64,000 nucleotides of DNA. Source: Capsaspora owczarzaki ATCC 30864 (lineage: Eukaryota; Opisthokonta; Filasterea). A program made the translations under genes and the position numbers. The first letter of the stretch is position 1. The number at the start of each line of letters is the position of its first letter. Below, piece by piece: positions 1 to 12,363 of this stretch. A model generated the notes under the pieces. It saw only the letters and a program-made list of their open reading frames with translations. It was not told where the DNA came from and did no database searches. The stretch covers positions 901,095 through 965,094 of the forward strand of contig NW_011887296.1 of the NCBI RefSeq assembly GCF_000151315.2, written 5' to 3'.

Positions 1-3000
1 CACTACGAGGTTGCACGAGCAATCGTCCTGCAGCGCGTCCAGCACGGCGCAGCTGAGTTTGCGACGTTCGAGCTGCACGTGTCGGCAGCGCAAGAGTCCG
101 GTGCTGCACCCGCGTTGGAGTCGCAGCAGCTGAGCGGCGGCCGTACCTCATCATCCCTCCTCTCCAGCTCGTCGCGGGCTGACACGACCACTACCTCCTC
201 CACCAGGCCTCCGCGATTCCGCATCTATGGCCAGCGCGGCAAAGTCGATGAATCTGTCGAGCAAGCCACGATTTCTTGCCGCTTCACCACAGAGTCCCTG
301 CTCGCCGAGCTCCTCTTTGGCGCGGTTGTCGCCGAGGCTCAGCGCGGTGGGTTTGCAAAAGTCCAAATCGCGTCGGCCTCGATTGGCTCGCCTCGGCGCC
401 GTCGCGATGCTCTCGAGTCGGCCTCCAGCTCGGCTGCTGCCACGCAACTGCCAGAGGAAGTCAAGCAGTTGGTGGCGGCCATCTTCCAAGACGCGCATGC
501 CCACTTGATCCGCACGGTGGACATGCCGCTTGGCACATTGTCTGTGCCGCAGATTGAAAAGGGTTTGACCATTTTAGGCACCATTGAAGGCATTCTACTC
601 AAGCAGACCAAGTCTGATGGTGCTCAAATGGACGACAACGGTGACAACGCAAACGGCACTTCTGCTTCTGCTTCTTCTTCTTCTTCTTCTTCTCCAATGC
701 CGAAGGGACTGTCTGCGTTGTCCAATGAGTTTTATGCCACCATCCCGCATAAGAGCCCTGCCAACCCGGTGACCAGTTTGCAAGCTGTCACGGACAAACA
801 AGAGCTTTGCCAGCTGCTGCTCGACGTGTGTGCAGTCAGCGAAACCAGCTGGCTCAGTTCGTCAACCTCCACGCCCGTCGAGCAGCAGTACCGCTCGCTG
901 GGCTGCGCCATATCGCCCGTCTCACTGGACAACCCGGAGCATGCCGCCGTTGCCACGCTGCTCCGTGAGGCCGCTGGCGCGCGGCCGCTCCCTGCTGGGT
1001 TTGCTGTTCGTCAGGTCTTTCAGTGTACGCGCAGTGCCGAAAGCGCGGCATTCATGGCCAACCTGCCTGGTGGTGGTGTGGCCGATGCGAACGTGCGCCA
1101 GTTGCTGCATGGTGCGCGTGCTGCCAATCTTGTCGGCATCCTGTCCCGCGGTCTGATGCTACCGCGCACGCTCGCTGATCGCTTCCAAATCGAGCGAACC
1201 GACTTTGGCTTTTTAGGGGCTGGCATTTACTTTTCGCCGGATGTCTCGTACGCGACAAGGTTTGCCATCCCTGGCTCGCTTGGTACTCGCTTTGCGCTCG
1301 TGTGCGACGTTGCCCTGGGCGAGGTGTACAAGACGACCGTGCACATGCCGTTGCTCTCTGCTCCGCCTCCTGGCTTTCACAGCGTCCACGGCGTTGGCGG
1401 ATCGGCCGCTTTTGCTGCGGACGAGTTTGCCGTGTACGACGCGCGGCGTCAGCGCGGAGCGTACCTTGTCGAGTTCACTGTGCTTGGCGACACGATCAAA
1501 CGACCTGCGACGACGCCCTCAGGTCTTCCCGCCGCCACGTCACCCGGCCCGCGCGTTCGCGATCTGAATGCCCCGTTCATGACCGGCGACTCGGACGAGG
1601 AAGACGAAGAGGAGGTGGCGGAACGTCGCCGACAAGCGCTTCTTTCCAAAGGCCGACCATTGGCAATCGAGGCCTCTCCTGCAGTTGCGCCTCAAGGAGC
1701 AAAGCCCAACGCGTCACGCAAGACACGCCAGCCGCAGCAGCGGCGGAAAGATGAACCGGCCGTGGCTCCGCCATCCCCAGCCCCTGTTGTTGCTGCTGTC
1801 GAGGCAAACCCCGCTCCAGCCAAAAATGTTCCGGCCTTCGTACTCGAAGCACCTGGCGAACCAGCCACTGTCAATCCCGTCTCCCTCGATGACGTCGCCA
1901 ACATCACCAATCCGATGGACAAGGTCGTTCCGGGCCTTGTGGCCGGCGGTGTCAGCGTTCCCCTGAGGTCTGTCCATGTCCGAACTCGCATCTTGGACTT
2001 GGTGGCTCAAGTCGTCGTCTTGCAAGAGTACTACAACAGCAGCGCCGATCCAATCGAAGCAAAGTACGTCTTCCCGCTCGACGACACAGCTGCCGTTTGC
2101 GGGTTTGAGGCGTTCATCAACGGCAAGCACATTGTCGGTGAGGTCAAGGAGAAGGAGCAAGCGCACAAAGAGTACAAGGAGGCTGTTGAGCGCGGCGATG
2201 GTGCCTATCTGATGGACGAGGAGACGCCAGACGTGTTTACGGTGAGCGTTGGCAATCTACCCCCGGCGTGTGCCTGCCTCATCAAGATCACGTACATTTC
2301 AGAGCTGGGCGTCGATGGCAGCGATGTCGTCTTTACGCTCCCAAGCTCGGTTGCCCCCAGCCGCCGCCAAGCCCTTCGCGCAAAGGCAGGCGCGACTCAA
2401 CAGACGGTGGCCTCGATCGACGTCGATGACACGAGCGCGCTCGACCTCTCTGTGCAGGTTTCCGTCTCCATGCCCTTTGACATCCAAGACGTGTACTCGC
2501 CCACGCATCCGCTCAAGCGCAAGCTGACTTCCACGCTTGCCACGGTTGAGCTGGATCAGCCACTGCTTGTTCGGATGGGTGAAGGATCTGGTTTCACCAA
2601 GGACTTTACCCTGCTCGTCAAAATGAGTCAAATCCACGTTCCGCGCATGTGGGTCGAGCAGGACGAGCAGGGCCACGAAGCCTGCATGCTGGCATTTTAT
2701 CCAGAGTTTGAGACGAGTGATGCGCTTGGGCGCAAGGGAGTGTCCACGCTGGACACCCATGAAGTCATCCTCATGCTTGACTGCTCCGCCAGTATGCGTG
2801 ACGCTGACGCTATTGTTGACATGAAAAAGGTCGCCCTGCTTGCGTTGCAGCGCCTGCCCGATGGCGCTCTCTTCAATGTCGTCTGCTTTGGCACCTTCTT
2901 TGACGAGCTCTTCCCGTGCGCTCGCCCAAAGATGCGCGACACTGTGCAGGCTGCCTGGCAGTACATTAACAACCTGTCACCATCGCTCGGTGGCACCGAG

Positions 3001-6000
3001 CTGTGGCACCCTCTCCACGCGTACTTTTTGTTGAACGCCCCTTCTTCCAGTGCTGCCGACGGCGGAAGCTCTGCCTCCTCGACCAGCAGTTTGGGCAGTG
3101 TGGCGCTCCCACCTGGCAGCACGCCTCTTCTGCATGCGGTCGAGCAGCAACGAGTGCGAAACGTGGTGCTCATCACCGACGGCCACGCCACCAAAGAGTC
3201 GGTTGTTTTGGATGCAGTTCGGGCCGCTGCGCCTGCCGTCCGCATTTTTACGTGCGCTGTCGGCTCGGCGTTCAATCGGCACTTTATCAACTCGGTGGCC
3301 CGCCTCAGCGGCGGCGCGTCCGAAGTGTTTGATCGCAAGCAGAAATCGGGATGGGAGCGTCGCGCTGGTCGTCAGGTGGATAAGGCGCTGCAGCCTTCTC
3401 TCACAGACGTCCGTGTGGAATGGGCAGTCCATGATGACAGCGCATCTGCCGACGTGACCACCATTGGCGGCAGCGACTCTCTCCTCTCCAAAGGCAAGGT
3501 GCAAGCGCCAGCGCAGATTGTGTCGCTCTTCCACGGCTCTCGGCAAATTGTCTACGGGTTTGTGCCGTTCTGTCGCATGGCCACCCTCAAGGCGCGCGTC
3601 GATGGCATGGAGGTCGAGACCATGGTGTCCACGCACGACCTTGCAGTGACCAAAGGCCGCATGCTGCATCAACTGGCCGCGCGTGCAGTCATCCGCGACT
3701 GGGACACTGGCTCGCTGGATTCGGATCGCATTGCTCACGAAGTGCGCAAGCGCGACTCCAAGCACCAAATTATCCAACTGAGCAAAAAGTACTCGATTGT
3801 CACTCAGTTTACGAGCTTTGTGGCTGTTGAGAAACGTGACAAGGAATCCGAAGCCAAGATCGACAAGTCGGCGATTCCTTCGATTGCCGAGCTCGTGGGA
3901 AAGGAAGACGTCGACAGCTTGCAGTACATGGGGTGGGAGGTGGACAAGCTCGCGCACGAGGCTGCCGCCAAGTCCAGCGCGACCAGCACTGCTTCCGACT
4001 CGTCCGTGTCCGAGCATGTTGCGCCCATGGTGTCGGCCGTCCGCGAATTATTGCGCGAGCTTCCTGCGATGGGCAGCCTGATCAACGCGCTGCTCGATGA
4101 CGCATGCTACACTGACAAGACGCAGAGCTACGCCGATGCCGCCATCAAGTTCCAAGAGGCCCTCGAACTGCTCGGGCAAGACGTGCCCCCGACCCATCCA
4201 GGTCTTCTTCGCCTTGCTGTGGCGTACGCCGACTACCTCGAGTATTACGCAGGAGACGGTCTTGGTGCGGTTGCCGTGCGCAAGGAGTTTTTCGACAACG
4301 CCATCAGCGAGCTGGATTGTTTGGCGGAAGACTCGTACAAGGACTCGACCCTGCTCATGCAGCAGCTTCGAGACGACCTGCAGCGTCAAGACGCCATGCT
4401 CAACGGTGAAGGCGGTGAGAACGATGACGCCCTTTCGTTCGGTGGCTTGACACGAGAAGAAGTGCAAAACACCCCTGCTCCGCCCCCGCTGCCCGACATG
4501 TCTGGTCTTCTTGATGCAATGACGACGACGAGCATTTCTCAGTCCATGAACGAACTGGGGCTCCATGCAGATGAGGACAAGCTCGATCTGCTGGTGGTTG
4601 ATGTTGGTATGGCGACTGTGAAGGCAGGAATGGCTGGCGAGGACGCCCCGTCTTCTGTCTTCCCGACGCTTGTCGGTCGTCCGCGCCACATAGGCGTCAT
4701 GGTTGGCATGGGACAAAAAGACTCGTACATTGGCGATGAAGCTGGATCCAAGCGAGGTATTTTGACACTCTCCAGTCCATTTTCCCGACCCGCTCCACGT
4801 CCTGCCGTGGCGGTTCCGCAGAACAAGCCCAAGCCAGCTCCTGACAACAAGCCAGCTCCTGAGAAGGCCCTTGTTTCCGACGCTCCAGTGGCTCCGCCGA
4901 TGAGGATGGCAGCGCCGGCGCCAATCACGGCATCAGCTCCCGCCGATTTCAGCCTCGAACCAGCACCCATCCAGATTCCTGCTCTGCCCAAGAAGCCACT
5001 GGCTCCGATCAGCTCTCAACTGCCTCAAGCTCAAACTGCATCCCTCCAGAAGGGCAAGAAGGCCGACAAAGGACCCGGGATTGATCTTTTGTTGCGGCAA
5101 TCGGTGGCTGATCCTGTTGCCTCTTCTTCTGCTGCTTCTGCTGCTGCTGCCGCTGCAGTTGCTGCTGCTGCTGCCTCTGCTGCTTTGGTTGCGGAACAGC
5201 AACAGCAGTCCAGTTTATTACCGACGCACTCTGAATGGAGACTGCCCTCTCAACCCTCGTTGGTGGGGGGATTGCCAATGATGCGGGGTGACCGGCTTGA
5301 AGGATCGACAATGCCAATGGTTGATGGAGTTCCTGCGCCTCAGCTTGAAGAGGAGCGATCCTTGAACCGAAGTCGACGGAAAGCAGAAGCAGTCTCTGTT
5401 CCTGCGACTGCCCCTGCTTCTGCTCCGACTCCTACTTCCGGCAAAACCGCATCCGCTTCGAGTCGCTCTCTGGCTGCTTCTGCCGTGTCCGCGCCTCCGC
5501 CTCCGCCACCAGCGCCAGCTCCAGCGGCAGCCCGACCGCCACCGCTACCGCCACGAGCGCCACCAGCGCCAGTTCTGCGCGGGGAAGCTGCTCCTCCCTC
5601 TGGCGGGCTCGCAAGGCAGTCGTCCTTGAGCGCGAGCACGGCAAGTGAAGCCGACTTTCTCTTCAAAGAAAGCCGCGTCAAGGACGCGCAGGAGAAAGAA
5701 GAGGCCAAAGCTCAAAACCGCCCGGCGCCGGTCGCCGCCGGTGCTGTCCGATTCACAGACACCCGTCAAGACGAAAGCTCCCGCCCAAGCCTGGAAGAGA
5801 CTCGGGCACCGATGCGGGCTGTTCCGGCCCCGGCATTCTTTGCCTCGCGCGCTGTTGGACCTTCGAAGGAGTTCTCGAATGCCACCAGTGCCTTCCAAAG
5901 CCAGGAAATCTCCATCGTCAGCTCAGTGAACGCAAGTCCCCGTGGCAGAGTTTTGGGTTTTGCCAGAAAGGCTGAGTGGGAGAATAGTAGTGCGCCTGCA

Positions 6001-7144
6001 GCGCCTGCTGGCCGTGGTGGTGCGCATGCTGGTCGTGGTCGTGGATCAGCAGCAGCTGCTGGCTCTCGAGGCCCAGCTCCGGAAGCCCTGATGCAGTCTC
6101 TTCAATCGTCCTTGAATGCTCGCCGAGGCGTAATCGAAAAAGCAGACAACTCTTCTGCAAGCGATTCAGAGGAGGACGACTGGTCAGACTCCCCGAGTTC
6201 GAAAGACTCCCAGAAACGATACGAGGCCAAAAAGGAACAGCCCAAAGCAGAAGAAGAGGAAGAGGATGGAGACATGGGCTACTCACTCTTTGATTCGGAG
6301 TTTACTTCGGAGACGATTACCGTCGAGTCTCCGAAACTGAAGGAAAAGGAAAAGGAAAAGAAGAAGAAGAAGCTGCGAGCATATGGCGGAGATGACGATG
6401 CTGATGAGGACGGCAAAAGCGGCAAGGCATCACGCGACAAGAAGGTGTTTGAGGGTTTCACCTTTGAGCCGCAAGCGCCTCCTCCGGTTTCCCAGCCTAC
6501 TTCAGCATGGCAGAAGGTCAAAGCCAAGCCCACTCCCAATCTCATGGCTCTGCAGCAAAGTGTATGTCTGGACGAGTGCATCGTGCTGGTGGAGAGGAGA
6601 GAGAGAGTGCGATGTGTGTGTTAATTCATGAATTGTTTGCAACATTCCCCGCGCATTCAGGATGGAAGCTTCTTGTTCAACTCCTCCACGTGTCGAGCCA
6701 TCCGGATTGACTTTGCCTTGCTGCAGAAAGAACTTGACCAAGCCGGTGTGCAATCGCTACGTAAGTGCTCGACTGGGAGCTAATGGGTAAAATCGGTTGG
6801 AGCAGATGGTTCTCTGTTTCTCATCATGATTCTCAATTTGCCTTGCAGTGCCGAGCGAACGTGCCGACGTTCCCAAGCTGGTTATGAGCATGCTGGTGCT
6901 GATTTACGCACACTTGCACTCTCTCTTGCAGGGCGTGCCTCAAGACACGCTGGACGATGTGGCCGAATCCATCTCGGGCCTCAATCTGTCCGCCTTTGGC
7001 ATGTCGGACCTCAGCATCATTGCGCCCCTCAAAGCGTATCTGCAGCGCGTGGATTCCAAGCATTCGGGCATTGTGAGTCGGCTCGAGCTTGGCAGCACCT
7101 GGGGCACCTTTGCTTTCCGCGTCTGGCGCACCATGTCCCAGTGA
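1..7144 (+). CDS. PARP4: Vault poly(ADP-ribose) polymerase (PARP4-like), 5' partial
   Basis: CDS join(<1..6561, 6662-1 (6661)..6760, 6849..7144); the frame is open from base 1, so the N-terminus (BRCT in PARP4) lies outside. It should transfer ADP-ribose from NAD+ and bind the vault particle. Order seen: WGR-like segment (about 1-400), PARP regulatory helices (about 448-600), catalytic domain (about 730-1500) with the triad His 1108-1110, Tyr 1228-1230 and Glu 1423-1425, VIT domain (1930-2350), VWA domain (2755-3300) with a DxSxS metal site at 2779-2793, a helical region, an actin-like segment (4582-4770), a long Pro/Ala/Ser- and charge-rich linker, and a C-terminal block in the last two exons (ending near a RLELG motif) that matches the PARP4 region binding major vault protein. 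About 2,318 residues are in the window. Domain order equals metazoan PARP4; the actin-like part does not. Family call is firm. Confidence 0.93.
4582..4770 (+). other. Actin-like N-terminal segment inside the vault PARP
   Basis: In frame with the PARP4 gene, about 63 residues follow the first part of conventional actin: the first phosphate loop region, the KAG.AG.DAP stretch, the GRPRH motif, the DNase-I-binding loop ([12 protein letters not shown]) and [12 protein letters not shown]. The match stops at the point where actin continues with KYP. The remaining actin fold (most of subdomains 1, 3 and 4) is missing, so ATP binding as in actin is not expected. No intron borders the segment. Similarity was judged by eye from knowledge of actin. 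Confidence 0.88.
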
Positions 7145-7651
7145 GTGAGCGGATGTGCGTGTTTGTAATTTTGCGCTTTGTTTTTGTTTTTCTTGCGTTG
7201 TTTGTGCGTGTGAGTGTTGTGCAACTGTATGTGCAAGCGGACTGATTGTGTTCGTGTCGTCGCCCGATTCGAGTGAATGAAGCAAGCCAATTTGTTCCAA
7301 TTTCTCTCTCATCATCCTATTCATGCATTCATCGCTTGTTAAAGTAGTATGCCAGTGCTATGCAGTCCTCTTCTTGCATTTCGGATTGGACATCAAAAAT
7401 GGAGCGAGTGTCTGCAATCATTGTGCGAAGTCCATTGCGTAGAGTTGTGGTGATCGTGGATATGAGCAAGCGCGCCTCGCGTGGTCGAAGGCGGAGTCGA
7501 GCAAAGAGCGAGAGTGTATGTGCGTGTGTGTTCCACCGACTGCGACGTGCTGTGGGTTGCTGGCTGGGCTGGCTGGCTGGGCTGGCTGGCTTGACTGGTC
7601 ATCAATCCGACGGGCGAACGGAAGCGGAAACGGCAAAACCCGACTCACTCA
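7145..7651. other. Intergenic, PARP4-like to ACOX3-like
   Basis: No gene is supported here. The stretch holds a short CTGG-rich minisatellite near 7558-7590 and should contain the PARP4 3' end and the ACOX3 promoter and 5' UTR. I see no clear TATA box. Confidence 0.5.
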
Positions 7652-10600
7652 ATGCGATTTTTGCTCACCCCAAAACCGGTTGTTGCAACTCGACTCGACC
7701 TTGATCGTCTGCAACTCGACTCATTTTTGAATGTTGATCGAATTGTTGCTGCACAGCGCCATCTCACGTTCGAAGCGCAGTCCGCAGCCAGCTCAGCTCA
7801 GGTGAGCAATCCCGCACACTTCAATCTTGACTTGGCATCAACAAATTTTGCTCATTTTCCGATGCCGGCATTCTGTGCTTGTTGTGTATGTGTGTGCGTG
7901 TGTGTTGGTGTAACTTGCTTGCATGGCAGTCGGGTGCTGCTGCTGGTGGACCGCTGGCGTCGTACCGCGCAAAGTCGTCCTTCCAACCAGAGACGGTTCG
8001 TTTCCCAACAGATACCTTGACGCTCGTCCCACCAATTGAGTGACAGCTGTACTGATGTAGGACAATCATCATTGTTGCACCTTAGATGCGACGCTACTTG
8101 GATGGTCGGTTTTACGAGTTCAAGAAGGCCATGTACGCCACACTGCTCCAGGACCCGCTGTTTCGCTTGCCGGTGAGCGATTTGTGTTTCAGCATGTCCG
8201 TGAACGTCCTTGGTGCTCATTTGTTTTCGGCTTCTTCCAATCACTCAAGATTGCTGAGCTGGAACTGAGTCGGAAGGACGCGCGCCACCAGGCAATCCGG
8301 CTCATGCGCCGAGTCATTGAGGTAACTTGACGAAATCCGAAACTAAAAACCGGAAACGTAAAACATGCAGTTAGACTCACACGCTATGTCGCCCGCGTGA
8401 CTATGGTCACAATCATCTAGTACCAATTCGTGACGGAAGCTGATCTGGAACAGGATCCGATGATTGCTCTCATTGTGAGCAACTTGCTGACATCGTTTGA
8501 TGTCTCTCTGGCCCCCAAGCTGTTTCTTTCTTGTGGCATGTTTGCGCAATGCCTGGTCAACATGGGCACCGAACGCCATCTCAAGTATCTTCCCATGATT
8601 GCCACGCTCGAGATTGTGGGCTGCTTTGCGCTGGTAACGCGACCGTTTGTTTGGAATCTCCGCTTTCTGTTGCGTTTTTCGCTGAGGCTGACGTTCTTCC
8701 TTCTCAATCCTTGTAGACCGAGCTTGCACATGGCAGCAACGTGCGCGCCATGATGACCACGGGTACAGAATGCTGTTTGTCTGGACTGGGAATGAAACCA
8801 AAACTAACGTTTTCATGTTGTGATTGCCTTTTGATCTGAACAGCCACCTATGACAGGACGACACGTGAGTTTGTGCTCCATTCCCCTTCGTACCTGGCTA
8901 CGAAATGGTGAGCATGCATGAAGTGTTGGTTGCCCCACCCCCCTTCCCCGGTCCATTCCTCTGCTCATCATCATCATCCCCCGTATCGACTTGTCGACAC
9001 CACAGGTGGGTGGGTCTGCTCGGCCAGACGGCCAACTATGCGGTCGTCTTTGCCCGCTTGATCATTGGTGACAAGGACCACGGACTGCATCCCTTCTTGG
9101 TGCCCATCCGCACCATGTCGGACCACATGCCCTTCCCAGGCGTAACTGTTGGCGGTAGGTGTCTAACGCACTCCCCGCCTTCTTCCACTGTGTCGCGGGG
9201 CTCACGTTGAACTATGCATGCAGACCTGGGCTCCAAGCTCGGGCAGAACAGCCTGGACAATGGATTTGTCGCGTTCAACCAGTACCGCATTCCGCGCGAG
9301 AGTCTGCTGAACAGACTCGCTGATGTTACTCCCGAAGGCGAGTATGTGTCGCAGTTTTCCAACGCGGATCGCTTGTTTGGCGCGACTCTGGCTCCACTGT
9401 CGGGTAAGTGAGCGAATGTTCAAAACGCAACCGAGGCACGCAACCGAGGCACGCAAACCAAGGCACGCGATCCAATGTTGACTCACGATCGCAGGCGGCC
9501 GCGTGTCCATCGTTGGGCTGGCGCTCACCAACTTGCGCTCAGCCCTCGCCATTTCCGTCCGGTACTCGGCTGCACGGAAGCAGTTTTCGCCCTCAGACAA
9601 TGTCGAGGAGCTTCCTGTCATCGAGTACCAGCTCCAACAGTACCGACTGATGCCTTATGTTGCCGCCTGCTATGCCCTTGACCGGTTTTACGTGTGGCTC
9701 TCGGGACACCACTTTTCCCAGTTGCAGAGCGCACGCTCGGGTGAGGGGGGCTGCATTGAGCGGTTGGATTTGCTGAGACTCGTCGTACTCAGTGGTTGCG
9801 TTGCCTTTTGCTCATTCGAGTCCACTCGTTGGTTGTCTTGCTGCTTTCCCGCCGGTCGTTCTACAGGACCCGTCGATCCGGCACTCGTCGCGGAAATGCA
9901 CGCGCTTTCATCTGCTGGCAAAGCGGTTGCCGGTTGGATTACCCGTGATGCCATCCAAACGGTACATCTCCCTGCTACTGATGAGCTATGCTTGCTATTC
10001 TTGTCGTGGCAGTCTGCCAGGCCATAACTTTGTATTTCGTCTTGTAGAGCCGCGAGTGCTGTGGCGGACATGGCTACTCGACCTGCAACCGCCTGGGTGT
10101 TTTGCGTGATGACAACGATCCCAACTTGACGTACGAGGGCGATAACAATGTGCTGATCCAGCAGACTTCAAAGTTCCTGATGACTTCACTCCGCAATGTC
10201 ATGACTGGTGAGGCGGGTTTGAGTCGACTTGGCTCCATTGCTCCTTTGTGCTGCAATTTGTTGACCGGCTCGTTGGTAATCACCAGGCAAACCTGTCAAG
10301 TCACCTCTCGGGTCTGTGGCATTCTTGGAGCAATTTTCCACCTTGATTGGCTCCAAGTGGGCTGTCGAATCCGAAGGCGACTTGCTCAAGCCAGCGGTCT
10401 TGTTGCACGCCATGCACTATCGAACCGCGTACTTGCTGCAAGAGGCAGGCACCAAGCTGCAGTCGATCATGGAGAGTGGAAAGGATGTCGACACGTTCTC
10501 CGCGTGGAATCAAACGCAGGTGCACTATCTGCACGCGGCGGCCAAGGCTTACTTGGAAGCCGTCATTGTGGCGCAGTTTGATGCTGCCATTCAGTCATGC

Positions 10601-11159
10601 CCGACCGTGGTAAACAAACAGGCTGCAGGATTTGTCGTTGGATTTGACCAGATTCTGGTTTTGTTTTGGTGTTGGGTTTTTTTTTTTTTTGTTTTTTTTT
10701 TTTTTTTTTGTTTTTTTTGTATTTTTGGTCGGTGGATTGCTGACCCTGCCGCTGTGTGCTTGTTGCTGATGACAGTCGCTGCGGGGTGTGCTTTCCAAGC
10801 TGCTGGCCCTTTTCGCGTTGTGGCGCTTGGAGGGTGACATTGCTGTTTTGCGCGAGGACGATTTCATCACTGGACAGCAAGCGAAATTGCTCAAGGAGAC
10901 TGTGCTGGCGCTGTGCCTGCAAGTCAAGGACGAGGCGGTTTCTCTCGTCGATGCCGTTGCGCCTCCGGATCAGATCCTGTTCTCTCCCATTGGCCGCTCC
11001 GATGGTGAGGTGTACAAGAATTTGTACAACACGGTGACCACCACTCCCGGCTGTTTCGAGCGCGCGCCCTGGTGGGCTGAAATGCATCCGCCCGTCGAGA
11101 AGGGAAGCAAGCGCGCCGTCTTTGACTCTTATTTGAAAGCGGCTAGCTCCAGTCACTGA
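7652..11159 (+). CDS. ACOX3: Peroxisomal acyl-CoA oxidase, ACOX3 type
   Basis: CDS join(7652..7801, 7930..7995, 8086..8172, 8250..8321, 8421..8633, 8717..8762, 8844..8907, 9006..9154, 9224..9403, 9495..9740, 9867..9961, 10048..10207, 10287..10609, 10776..11159), 744 aa, frame-consistent. It should oxidise acyl-CoA (branched-chain pristanoyl-CoA in ACOX3) to trans-2-enoyl-CoA with FAD, producing H2O2. Collinear matches to ACOX3: GPL.SYRA..SF near the N-terminus, GCFALTEL.HGSN, LGQN.LDNGF, SGRVSIV, CGGHGY, and [10 protein letters not shown], which holds the expected catalytic Glu. The C-terminus (SSSH) is not a PTS1; the N-terminus has two nonamers fitting the loose PTS2 pattern. Intron 2 uses a weak GTTCGT donor. 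The first exon is the least certain, because it is reached only through an ATG at 7652. ACOX1 is a poorer match. Confidence 0.93.
7691..7765 (+). other. Candidate PTS2-like nonamers in ACOX3 exon 1
   Basis: Residues 14-22 (RLDLDRLQL) and 30-38 (RIVAAQRHL) of the predicted ACOX3 fit the loose R(L/I)x5(H/Q)L pattern of the peroxisomal type 2 signal. Neither fits the stricter consensus at positions 5-6. They matter because the C-terminus lacks a type 1 signal. Plant ACX2 and ACX3 are known PTS2 oxidases. Confidence 0.4.
10679..10722 (+). repeat. Poly-T rich tract in the last ACOX3 intron
   Basis: Runs of T broken by single G or A bases within the intron 10610-10775. It lies about 50 bp before the acceptor at 10775 and may extend the polypyrimidine signal. 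Low-complexity sequence only. Confidence 0.7.
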
Positions 11160-11779
11160 GGTGCAATTGGTGTATTTGTTTGTGTGTGGGTTTTTGTGCG
11201 TGTGTGTGGTGTTGTTGTTGCTTTGCATTTTGCAGTGTGTTTGTTCTACTTCTTGTTCCATTGCGAATTTTCAAGCCAGTTACATGTGCCCCGTTGTTTC
11301 TTTCGACTCCACCACCTGCTCTGCTTGACTTGATGAGCTTTGCTGCAACAAAACGTATCATACTAGTGCAAGACAGAAAGCGCTTCGGACACTCTCCTTA
11401 TTGTCAAGCTGCTCGTTGTCATGAACCCACATGAGTGGGAAAACTGCAGCTCGGGTTGTTTGCATTCAAAGGAGAATTCCCTCACGCCACATGGCGAGTT
11501 CACACTCGTTTTCTGCTTGTCGCTTCTTCGCTTCCTCGCAAAAGTTCCCTTTTTGATCGTTCCCTCCTCCAATTTCTTCCGCAGTGGCTTTTTTTACTCT
11601 TTTCATTTGCTCTGATCATAACAGTTTCAGTCTTTTTTTCTTTGCGGTTGGTGAGTCTCGTTCCTTTTGTTTTTGTGTTGTTGTTGTTTTCGCTTTCTGT
11701 GGTTGGTTTGTGTCACGATCAACAACATGCTTCCACTTACCTTCGCTTTGCGTCTGATTGCTCGCTTGCTCTTCTTCCG

Positions 11780-11781
<2 letters not shown>

Positions 11782-11821
<40 letters not shown>

Positions 11822-11830
11822 CACACACAC
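11782..11830. repeat. (CA)n microsatellite
   Basis: An almost perfect CA dinucleotide run with one CTCT interruption, directly before the 48-bp duplication. Confidence 0.9.
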
Positions 11831-11832
11831 GT

Positions 11833-11927
11833 GTGCTCTCGTGTCGGTTCGTTGCTCTCTCGATCGATCAAACGCACAGTGTGCTCTCGTGTCGGTTCGT
11901 TGCTCTCTCGATCGATCAAACGCACAG
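11833..11927. repeat. 48-bp perfect tandem duplication
   Basis: Two copies, 11833-11880 and 11881-11927 (the last base of the second is cut), identical by eye. Each contains a self-complementary CGATCGATC-like core. It lies 436-530 bp upstream of the 7-TM start codon, so in promoter or 5' leader. Confidence 0.9.
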
Positions 11928-12363
11928 CCAGCCAACCAACTCTTGCGTTTCGCTTTTTCTTTTTTTTGCTTTTTTTTTTTCTTTTTTCCCTTCGCTTCTG
12001 TTGTTTCCCACCAGTCTGCCGCTCCCCGTTCTCCCTCTCCGCATAACTACATTCTCTCCATCGAGCAGCAAGATCCTCGACACAGCGATCGCCAACGCCC
12101 TTTTCCCCCGCTTCTCTGCATCCTGTACTTGTGGGTTTTTTGTTGTTGTTTTTTGTTTTGTCGTGTTGCGACAGGACGGTCGAGTTTTCCATTTCCAGCG
12201 ATTGTTTTTTATATTTTTGTTTCGCTATTTTTTTTTTTTTTGTCTTGTTTTGTTTTGTTTTCTATTCACTTGTTCCGCTTCCATCTATCTGGCTTTTTGT
12301 TCCAACCTCAGATCAAGACGAACAGACCACAAGAAGAAGAAAAGCAAAAAACAAACAACCACC

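Larger units (their letters stand above)
11160..12363. other. Intergenic and pyrimidine-rich 5' leader of the 7-TM gene
   Basis: No gene is supported. The second half is strongly T/C-rich on the + strand, as expected of promoter and 5' UTR in this genome. It holds a CA microsatellite, a 48-bp tandem duplication and several T runs. The open frames across it are low-complexity and unsupported. Confidence 0.5.

Noticed and set aside
2697-4017. Long minus-strand open frames (213 and 346 codons) inside vault PARP
   Set aside because: They lie antisense to well-conserved VIT/VWA coding sequence and have no recognisable motif.
7518-7600. CTGG-rich repeats before ACOX3 considered as coding
   Set aside because: Open frames there are repeat-driven and do not join in phase to later exons.
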